Source: Bacteroidota bacterium
GTDB taxonomy: Bacteria; Bacteroidota; Bacteroidia; Chitinophagales; LD1
Direction of reading: 5' to 3'
Assembly: GCA_947479455.1 (NCBI GenBank)
Contig: CANJZE010000007.1
Location: forward strand, 1 to 64,000
DNA length: 64,000 bases
The translations under genes and the position numbers were made by a program. Of the stretch, positions 58,901-64,000 are shown in pieces. How positions within the stretch are numbered: position 1 is the first letter of the stretch; the number at the start of each line of letters is the position of its first letter. The notes beneath the pieces were generated by a model. It saw nothing but the letters and a program-made list of their open reading frames with translations. It had not been told where the DNA came from and did no database searches.

Positions 58901-60626
58901 GCAAAACAAACAGGATGCCGATATAGCTAAAGCCAAAGAGGCACTTAAGGCAAACCATGCGGCCATCGTAAAGAAGAGAGGGGAGTTGATGAAGCCCATG
59001 AAGAAAGATAAACGCCAGCCAAAGAAGGATGAACTGGACCAACTGAAAGCCAACCGCAAGAAACTGCGCGAAGATTTGCGTGCCGCAAAACAAGGGCTCG
59101 AAATTTACAAACTGAAAAAGGAACTCACCAACAACAAGAACAATGTGATTTTGAAGAAGACCGATTTGCAGAGCAAACAGGCACCGCCTAATCCGCTTAT
59201 CTCCATTTTACTTCGACCTTTGCTTTCGCTTAAAAAGGTTTCGTTTGAATACAAGGAAAACAAGAGCACCACTATGCCGGGCTTTACGGGATACTCGCGT
59301 TTGTTGGGTGTTGACTATAAATCTAAATCGCCCGATTATGGCTTTGCTTTTGGTAACCAGCCGGGCGATAGATTGTTTAAAAGTGTAGATGAGTTTAGCC
59401 GCAATGGTTGGTTAGATAAAGCGGCCGCCAGCGGATGGATAACGAAAGACACCTTACTCAATCAAAAATTTACACAAACCCGATCGCAACGGTTAGATGT
59501 AACCGCCACGCTCGAACCCTGGCCCGATTTAAAAATTGATTTAACGCTCTTCCGCGACCATTCGATTAATCATGCAGAGTTTGCTAAATATATTGATGAC
59601 GGCACAGGCAACCCCGTGTTTCAGCATTTGAATCCTACCGATATGGGCTCTTATAGTATTTCGTATTTGCCGGCTAAAACCATGTTTGCCAAAATTGAAA
59701 AAGACGGCAGCAGCGATGTGTATACCAATTTTGAAAAAAACCGCGAAACCATTTCGAACCGCTTGGGAACCGGAACGTATTATAACCCAAGCGATTCTAC
59801 TTACAACAATAATTTTAGCGAAGGTTACGGGCCAAAATCGCAGGATGTTTTAATACCGGCATTTTTAGCAGCATACAACGGGCAGGATGCCAACAAGGTA
59901 AAACTCGATCCGTTCAAAGCATTCCCAATGCCTAACTGGCGAATTTCTTACAATGGCTTAACTAAGTTTAAATGGGCACAAAACATTTTTACCAATTTCA
60001 CCATTACCCACGGCTATAATTCAACCCTAACGGTCAACAGTTTTAGTACGAATTTAGACCAAACACAGTCTATTAGAAATACCGGCACCAATGGATTGGA
60101 TAGCCTGAACGGAAATTATTTTTCGCAATACAATATGCCGAGCATTGTCATGAACGAGCAGCTTTCGCCATTGCTGGGAGTGGATATGACTTTTAAAAAC
60201 AACGTAACCTGCAAAGTTGATTATAAGCAAAGCCGAACCATGACCATGAACTTTGCCGATTATCAATTGGTAGAATTAAAATCGAAACAGTTGACAGTAG
60301 GCGCGGGTTATAAAATAAAGGGATTGAAGTTGCCTATAAAAATCAAGGGCAAAAAAATAAGGTTGGATAATGATTTGAATTTCCGCTTTGATTTTAGTTA
60401 CCGCGATAACATTACGATTAACCACCGCATTGACCAGGGCGTTCCGCAAATTACGGCAGGCTCGCGCGTAATTACCATTCAGCCAAGTATAGATTATGTA
60501 GTGAGCAAGCGGCTGAACATTCGCCTCTTCTTTGACCAAACGCGAACCATTCCTAAAATTTCTTCGGGTTTCCCTACTACCAATACACGAGGTGGAATTA
60601 CGCTGCGGTTCTCGCTGGCAGATTGA
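52983..60626 (+). CDS. sprA: SprA, outer-membrane channel of the type 9 secretion system
   Basis: 2547 aa giant beta-barrel that forms the T9SS translocation pore and is required for gliding and for secretion of proteins with C-terminal sorting domains, five of which are in this window. Start is GTG with a following signal-like segment ('IFSGVIGLSCIGILYVSYAE'). Recognisable features: 'IEIKPQGNIDMTLGGNTQ' near residue 160, 'VDDFEGTSSGYDLRTPSTSW' (about 835), and a C-terminal barrel ending 'GGITLRFSLAD'. A Lys/Glu-rich coiled-coil stretch occupies about residues 1920-2070 ('DEIAKLKEKQATIDENLAKA', 'KEALKANHAAIVKKRGELMK'), inside the barrel part and probably an external or periplasmic loop. No frameshift is present. 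Confidence 0.95.
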   Translation: MRVKQKIFSGVIGLSCIGILYVSYAEKNISRFRYLLPEIPALAPAMEPDSPALKYPMKDREGDFVTDKSKDPFYMKDPPAIKEEVEYDPKSGMYVVTEKVAGQNVRPPMYMSYEDYLKYTEKQERDAYIRDRQQAINLVEDKSIVPPIQVKKQFFDKLFGGSKIEIKPQGNIDMTLGGNTQKTDNPNIPIRNRKTGGFDFDMNININIIGKIGDKLQLGVKYNTQSGFDFDNQVKLGYTGDEDDIIKVIEAGNVSLPLQTRLISGSQTLFGLKTQLQFGRLMWTSVVSQQKSKKETLLIENGAQKQNFEIRSDQYEENKHFFLAQYFRDNYDRALSALPNIKSVVNVTRLEVWVTNRNGTTQNVRDVVGLNDLGEYSPYSTQIQSSGNGNALPDKSANNLYSQLVGNPTGRFVNNVVADLQGTLNLTQGQDFEKTYARKLNENEYTVNRQLGYLSLNSQLNPNEVLAVAFQYEYNGQVLQVGEFGNQIPPDSNSTSKVLYLKLLKGTTIRPALPIWNLMMKNIYSLGAYNLSNEDFRLDIYYNDPGGGLKRYMPKGCLVGKPLINVLNLDNLNMNNDPQPDGLFDYVPGVTIITQNGRLIFPVIEPFGENLRKAYTACGSPANIADQYVYDHLYDSTKFIAQQFPEFNRFIIKGQYKGSNNREISLGAGNVPRGSVTVNAGGQKLVEGSDYTVDYNLGRVTIINQGILNSGQQIKVDYENNNQFASQVRTMYGTRLDYRISSKFNIGATIMHLQERPFTQKVNIGDDPISNNIFGADIKYETNAPWLTKALDKLPIYSTKEMSTISTYGEFAYLKPGHSKAINGADKQGQVYVDDFEGTSSGYDLRTPSTSWKLASTPRDSRDASGHIMFPEAEKINDESYGYKRAKLAWYRIDNIFFNKTSCNCDAVQNNTDPRTGLASHYVRLIPTQEVFPNRQNQTLDQNIYTFDLSYFPSYRGPYNYESRQSELFPDGRFQNPRDKWAGVMRSIDNNDLEAQNVEYIEFWMLDPFLNQTNPLGGKLFFNLGNISEDVLRDSRMNYENGIYADKSLLDSTSWGQVPKQPSLVDAFDVDQNLRVVQDVGFDGLNDDDERTRKANFIANIQWLDQAPRDQLTGDPSSDNYRYFKDEDVYGNVGSVIARYKDFCGVQGNSPVQTATVSTTAQTNLPDKEDLNKDNTLNENEEYFQYEIALNPNTMAVGANPYIISKVDGAVVDNVTARWYQFRIPIRENYTRVGNIPDFKSIQFMRMFLTGWQDSVTLRFATLELRRNQWRTYNLNINDPCEGMPDDQPGSNINVTSVGIEEHGAKTPVNYVLPPDIERTQSLGSQTNQFVAQNEQSLALKVCDLKECARKAVFKNLTLDVRRYKRLKMYVHANAVDGELPVGDKNVTAFIRIGSDFKDNYYEYEVPLHITKAGKYDSGVGADRDSVWPAENSIDIELHKFVDLKEKRNLDPNANRANVYTEREGDRLRSIVGNPDIGSIKTIMLGLHNPTKGDVNNPLPVDGDDGQSKCAEVWFDELRVSGFEEAGGAAALATVNIKLADLGNISLAGSMHSKGFGQVEQKIDQRYKDDMYKYDFATNIEVGKLLPEKAGIRIPFYANYSQQFSTPEFDPYQFDIPTADYNKTLKSTVGKDSARTYLRQIQTINTNRGYNFSNVRFVPQTKAKKPHIYDPGNFNFTYTYKEQLLSDPYIEKNSKKNWTGLIGWSFAPQTKDYAPFKKLITTKSKWADIIKDFSFNPMPSTMSVTTDLNRDFTEIKLRSLGEVDFVIPSTYSKNFRWNRSYVFKYNPFKSLSIDYSATDNARIDEPYGHIDTKEKKQEVWGNIGNGGRNTNYNQQLTVNYNIPINKLPIFDFITATVGYASTYNWTALPWQRDSATDKLVQNSLGNIIANTQNDRGKVDLNFKKLYDKIPFLKTYNSPNPNAGDKKENDKKREAVKKARAKIKDEIAKLKEKQATIDENLAKAKEALKTDTVKQNKQDADIAKAKEALKANHAAIVKKRGELMKPMKKDKRQPKKDELDQLKANRKKLREDLRAAKQGLEIYKLKKELTNNKNNVILKKTDLQSKQAPPNPLISILLRPLLSLKKVSFEYKENKSTTMPGFTGYSRLLGVDYKSKSPDYGFAFGNQPGDRLFKSVDEFSRNGWLDKAAASGWITKDTLLNQKFTQTRSQRLDVTATLEPWPDLKIDLTLFRDHSINHAEFAKYIDDGTGNPVFQHLNPTDMGSYSISYLPAKTMFAKIEKDGSSDVYTNFEKNRETISNRLGTGTYYNPSDSTYNNNFSEGYGPKSQDVLIPAFLAAYNGQDANKVKLDPFKAFPMPNWRISYNGLTKFKWAQNIFTNFTITHGYNSTLTVNSFSTNLDQTQSIRNTGTNGLDSLNGNYFSQYNMPSIVMNEQLSPLLGVDMTFKNNVTCKVDYKQSRTMTMNFADYQLVELKSKQLTVGAGYKIKGLKLPIKIKGKKIRLDNDLNFRFDFSYRDNITINHRIDQGVPQITAGSRVITIQPSIDYVVSKRLNIRLFFDQTRTIPKISSGFPTTNTRGGITLRFSLAD

Positions 60627-60695
60627 GGCTAGCTATTGTTTGCTTGAATTTGTAAAAACTATTTTCACTCTTGTTTTAGGATAAAAACCTAACCA

Positions 60696-62240
60696 ATGCC
60701 CTTTCAGCTAGAATTAAAACTTAGTCCCGAACAAGCTGCTTCTGCAGTTGAAATAAAAAAAGCTGCAGCTAACGCTGCTCAAATTCCGGTGGAGCAAATT
60801 GAGCTTGTAAAAAGAATTCGCAAATCACTTGATGCGCGCAAATCGCAAATTGTTTTTTTGCTCAAGATTGAAGTTTATTTGCAGGGAGAGAATCTTCCTT
60901 CTCCCTCGTCCCTCGCCCTTCGTCCCTCGCCCCTTTCTTCTAAAACTTGTCACATCATTGGTTTTGGTCCCGCAGGAATTTTTGCAGCGCTGCAATGTTT
61001 AGAGCAAGGCATTAAACCAATAATTTTAGAGCGCGGCAAAGAAGTGAAAGAGCGCATTACCGATATTTCGGCTATTCATAAAAAACTTTACATCAACCCC
61101 GAAAGCAATTATTGTTTTGGCGAAGGCGGTGCGGGAACTTACAGCGATGGCAAACTTTACACGCGCAGCAGCAAGCGTGGCGACATTAAAAAAGTGCTCA
61201 ACATTTTTATTCAGCACGGAGCCGATGAGCGAATTGGTTACGAAGCACATCCGCATATAGGCACCAACAAGCTGCCGCGCATTATTGAAAATATGCGGCA
61301 CACCATTCTTGAACTTGGTGGCGAAGTTCACTTCAACAAAAAAGTTACTGACTTCAAAATTATTAACGATGAAATAAAAATTATTTGCTGTGCCGATGGA
61401 AGCGAATACCCATGCGAAAATGTAATTCTAGCCACCGGCCATTCAGCACGCGCCATTTTTGAATTGTTATACGCAAAAAATATTTTGATTGAAGCAAAAC
61501 CATTTGCGCTTGGTGTGCGGGTAGAGCATCATCAAAGTTTAATTGACAATATTCAATACAAGCGAACCGAACGCGGGGAGTATTTGCCGCCTGCTACTTA
61601 TAGTTTAGTAACGCAGGCATGTGGCAGAGGCGTGTTTTCTTTTTGCATGTGCCCCGGTGGAGTAATTGCTCCTGCATCAACTGGTGCAAGCGAAACGGTG
61701 GTGAACGGTTGGAGTTCAAGTGCACGTAACGGACCTTTTTCTAATAGCGGTATGGTGGTAGAAGTGAAACCCGAAAACTGGGCACAGTTTGAAAACAAAG
61801 GAGCATTGGCTGCTTTGGAATTTCAGAAGCAGGTAGAGCAAAAAGCGTTTACCGCTACCGAAAGTATTCAGGCACCGGCACAGCGAATGGAAGATTTTAT
61901 TCAAAAAAAAGTTTCGAAACAAATTCCACGCTCTTCCTATTTACCGGGTTTAATTTCTCACGACTTGAATTCGTTGCTTCCCGACTTTATAGCTGAAACT
62001 TTGCGACAAGGCTTAATTGATTTTGGAAAGAAGATGCGCGGCTACCGAACCAACGAAGCAATTTTAGTTGGCGTTGAAAGCCGAAGCAGCAGCCCTGTGC
62101 GCATACCTCGAGAAAAAGAAACACTGCGTCATCCTCAAATCAAAAACTTATTTCCCTGTGGCGAAGGTGCGGGATATGCCGGAGGAATTGTAAGTGCTGC
62201 TATGGATGGAATGGCTTGCGCCATGAAGTTGAGTGATTAG
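60696..62240 (+). CDS. FAD-dependent dehydrogenase, COG2509 type
   Basis: 514 aa. The N-terminal ~70 residues are a small alpha/beta domain ('FQLELKLSPEQAASAVEIKK'), followed by the FAD-binding GxGxxG 'HIIGFGPAGIFAALQCLEQG', then 'SNYCFGEGGAGTYSDGKLYT', 'VTQACGRGVFSFCMCPGGVI' and 'APASTGASETVVNGWSSSAR', and the C-terminal 'LFPCGEGAGYAGGIVSAAMD' closing the FAD site. Residues about 69-85 ('ENLPSPSSLALRPSPLSSKT') are encoded by a C-rich simple repeat (CTCCCTCGTCCCTCGCCCTT), forming a proline/serine linker between the two domains. Substrate unknown. It converges with the sulfotransferase gene with a 4-base overlap. Confidence 0.85.
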   Translation: MPFQLELKLSPEQAASAVEIKKAAANAAQIPVEQIELVKRIRKSLDARKSQIVFLLKIEVYLQGENLPSPSSLALRPSPLSSKTCHIIGFGPAGIFAALQCLEQGIKPIILERGKEVKERITDISAIHKKLYINPESNYCFGEGGAGTYSDGKLYTRSSKRGDIKKVLNIFIQHGADERIGYEAHPHIGTNKLPRIIENMRHTILELGGEVHFNKKVTDFKIINDEIKIICCADGSEYPCENVILATGHSARAIFELLYAKNILIEAKPFALGVRVEHHQSLIDNIQYKRTERGEYLPPATYSLVTQACGRGVFSFCMCPGGVIAPASTGASETVVNGWSSSARNGPFSNSGMVVEVKPENWAQFENKGALAALEFQKQVEQKAFTATESIQAPAQRMEDFIQKKVSKQIPRSSYLPGLISHDLNSLLPDFIAETLRQGLIDFGKKMRGYRTNEAILVGVESRSSSPVRIPREKETLRHPQIKNLFPCGEGAGYAGGIVSAAMDGMACAMKLSD

Positions 62241-63394
62241 AATTCTTTTTCAAAACCAAACTCATCCATTATGTCGCCAAGCTCGGCATAAATTTCCTGC
62301 TTGGTAAATCCATACTGCTCTAACGAATATTCATGTGCGCTTTTGTAGTTTTTGTTTCGCGCGTCTTCTTTCGAAAGTTTTACCAAAAACTTTTCAGATA
62401 AACTCCAGTTGAAATGCGAATAAATTTTTTTCACCGTTCCTTGCGGGTCGGCAAGTAAATCATCATACTTCAATCCAATAAATTGTGAAGCAGGAATTGA
62501 TTTACGCATCTCTTTCGAATATTTAAAAAAATCAATTCCGAGTTGTGCCCACGATTTATTGGCAGGATGTGTATAGGCCAATTTAGGAGAATGAATTTTG
62601 TTGAGTGCCGTAAACATACTGGCAAACGAAGGCACCGAATCGTAAGGATGACGGGCGATGTAAATAATTTTTGCATCGGGAAAACGTTCAAGCAAAGTTT
62701 TGAACCTACCGGTGCTCATTACATTTTTTGCCAGATAGGTTTTGTTTTTTCCTGCACGAAAAACAAATCGCTTTACACAGCTTTCGTAAAAATCCATCAC
62801 GTTCTTGCGCACCTCATCGGGCTGGTGGTCTAAAAATTTATTGTCGTGTATTTGATGGAAATAGGGAAAGGGCATCATGACACCCACACTCATCATAGCC
62901 TGCGCAAAAACCAATTCATCTTCTTCGGCTTTGTTGAAACCCATTGCATGAATATCGTCCCAACCGCCCCAGAATTTGTCATCTAAAAAATTTAAACTTC
63001 TACTGATGATACCTCGAAATATTTTTTTGTCGACCCAACGAAACACAAAATAAAACTGCACAAATGAAGCAGTCATGAAAAAAGTGTGTGCGTATTTGGT
63101 GTATGTGAACCGCTCTTCATCCATTGCCATTAAGCGATGTAAAAAGGTTGTGCCGCTTCTGGGATTAGCAATAATGAAAACGGGCTGAGTAATTTTTTGC
63201 TTTAAATGATTGCGATGAAAAACCGCATCGAGCAAACGGAAAAACAAATGAATAAACTGGTTGATGAAATACAGAAAAATGAAAACTATACTGAGCAACC
63301 ACACTTTCCAATTGAACTGACGGTACGTTTCGCGAATGATTTTTCTGAAGGTGCTGTACCTAACGTAATAAAAGGAAGCCGAAAAATATTTCAT
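62237..63394 (-). CDS. Sulfotransferase family protein
   Basis: 385 aa from ATG; a GTG 9 bases upstream is the alternative. The 5'-phosphosulfate-binding loop is 'VFIIANPRSGTTFLHRLMAM' (PxxGTTxLHR), and the 3'-phosphate region 'KIIYIARHPYDSVPSFASMF' (R-x-P-x-x-x-x-x-S). A membrane-like hydrophobic segment near the N-terminus ('VWLLSIVFIFLYFINQFIHL') may anchor it. Predicted to transfer sulfate from PAPS to a lipid or glycan. No neighbouring biosynthetic genes identify the acceptor. Confidence 0.8.
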   Translation of the reverse strand: MKYFSASFYYVRYSTFRKIIRETYRQFNWKVWLLSIVFIFLYFINQFIHLFFRLLDAVFHRNHLKQKITQPVFIIANPRSGTTFLHRLMAMDEERFTYTKYAHTFFMTASFVQFYFVFRWVDKKIFRGIISRSLNFLDDKFWGGWDDIHAMGFNKAEEDELVFAQAMMSVGVMMPFPYFHQIHDNKFLDHQPDEVRKNVMDFYESCVKRFVFRAGKNKTYLAKNVMSTGRFKTLLERFPDAKIIYIARHPYDSVPSFASMFTALNKIHSPKLAYTHPANKSWAQLGIDFFKYSKEMRKSIPASQFIGLKYDDLLADPQGTVKKIYSHFNWSLSEKFLVKLSKEDARNKNYKSAHEYSLEQYGFTKQEIYAELGDIMDEFGFEKEF

Positions 63395-63478
63395 ATAGCG
63401 CACAAGGTTAGTAAACCTGCAAGAGTTTAAAAAGGCTATTGGTTGACGAAAGCCGTTATTTTAGCCAACCGTAAATTT

Positions 63479-64000
63479 ATGCTTTCGAACCGCCAACTTT
63501 TTCTAGCACATGTGGCGCAAACCAGCCCCGCACCGCTTTTACTTGAAATTGAAAAAGCCGAAGGCATGTACATGTTTGATGTGAGCGGCAAAAAATATCT
63601 TGACCTCATTGCCGGAATTTCGGTGAGCAATCTTGGTCACTCAAATCCACAAGTTGTTCAGGCGGTGAAAGAGCAAGCAGAAAAATATATGCACCTGATG
63701 GTGTATGGCGAGTTTGTCGAAAGCCCGCAAGTAAAATATGCGAAACGACTAACAGAATTTCTTCCCGCAAATTTAAACAACGTTTATTTTACCAATAGCG
63801 GAGCCGAAGCTACCGAAGGCGCTATGAAATTAGCGAAGCGCGTAACGGGAAGAACACAATTTGTTTCATTCAAAAATGCGTATCACGGAAGCACGCAAGG
63901 CGCGTTGAGTGTAATGGGCAATGAAGGTTTCAAAAGAAAATTTCGTCCGCTATTGCCCGATACTTTGCAATTAGAATACGGCAACGATAATGATTTGGAA
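63479..64000 (+). CDS. Class III (PLP) aminotransferase, 5' part only
   Basis: The first 174 codons of an aspartate/acetylornithine-type class III aminotransferase; the rest lies beyond the window. 'YMFDVSGKKYLDLIAGISVS' and 'NLGHSNPQVVQAVKEQAEKY' are the usual opening, 'NNVYFTNSGAEATEGAMKLA' the phosphate-cup G-A-E-A-x-E, and 'RTQFVSFKNAYHGSTQGALS' the Y-H-G site. The catalytic lysine is not yet reached. Substrate cannot be named. Confidence 0.85.
   Translation, partial: MLSNRQLFLAHVAQTSPAPLLLEIEKAEGMYMFDVSGKKYLDLIAGISVSNLGHSNPQVVQAVKEQAEKYMHLMVYGEFVESPQVKYAKRLTEFLPANLNNVYFTNSGAEATEGAMKLAKRVTGRTQFVSFKNAYHGSTQGALSVMGNEGFKRKFRPLLPDTLQLEYGNDNDLE

Noticed and set aside
58568-59059. 163-codon reverse-strand frame within sprA
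   Set aside because: Ser/Phe/Leu-rich antisense of the Lys/Glu coiled coil; a codon-bias shadow.

Overview
The window comes from a member of the Bacteroidota, probably an aquatic, gliding, T9SS-bearing lineage. The evidence is a full-length sprA, five proteins ending in type-A T9SS sorting domains, a moxR/DUF58/bat operon, an ECF sigma with a three-repeat membrane partner, and one promoter of the TTG-N19-TAnnTTTG type typical of the phylum. The order within the Bacteroidota cannot be fixed from sequence alone.

0-22 kb is mostly ordinary chromosome: rsfS (partial), birA, a COQ4-like protein, an ECF sigma/anti-sigma-like/Spy-like trio, secreted T9SS proteins, an AraC regulator, a GT39 glycosyltransferase, short-chain dehydrogenases, yebC, a TumE-type toxin-antitoxin pair placed directly before a zinc phospholipase C-like gene, and typA.

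22-38 kb looks like an acquired, light-responsive block. It starts at tRNA-Arg(CCT), which is abutted by the C-terminal remnant of a serine recombinase and by a truncated beta-barrel gene. It then holds fasciclin, SDR, SRPBCC, DUF2071, folE, two unannotated 59-60 aa membrane proteins, a DUF1295 enzyme, a membrane-anchored PrxQ and a DNA photolyase, followed by a dead epimerase fragment. On the opposite strand are a TonB receptor with an ECF sigma factor, two DUF4397 proteins, a MerR-B12 regulator of the CarH/LitR type and a SOUL heme-binding protein. An inverted repeat TTGTTTAA-N16/17-TTAAACAA recurs upstream of the sigma factor (twice), both DUF4397 genes and folE. It suggests one regulon governed by the B12 regulator and/or the sigma factor. 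This is the most interesting system in the window.

38-41.6 kb is an accessory zone with a DUF4239 membrane protein, a MazF/antitoxin pair, a PIN toxin with an overlapping 59 aa partner, and a frameshifted remnant. Two families of hairpin-containing dispersed repeats are interspersed among them.

41.6-64 kb is core again: batB-batA-BatD/DUF4381-like-DUF58-moxR (reverse strand), DUF4292, an EnvC-like factor, an outer-membrane protein, tatA, gatA, ruvA, the 7.6 kb sprA, an FAD-dependent dehydrogenase, a sulfotransferase and the start of a class III aminotransferase. Throughout the window short simple-sequence repeats fill spacers. In several genes they have become coding sequence for N-termini, C-termini or linkers.
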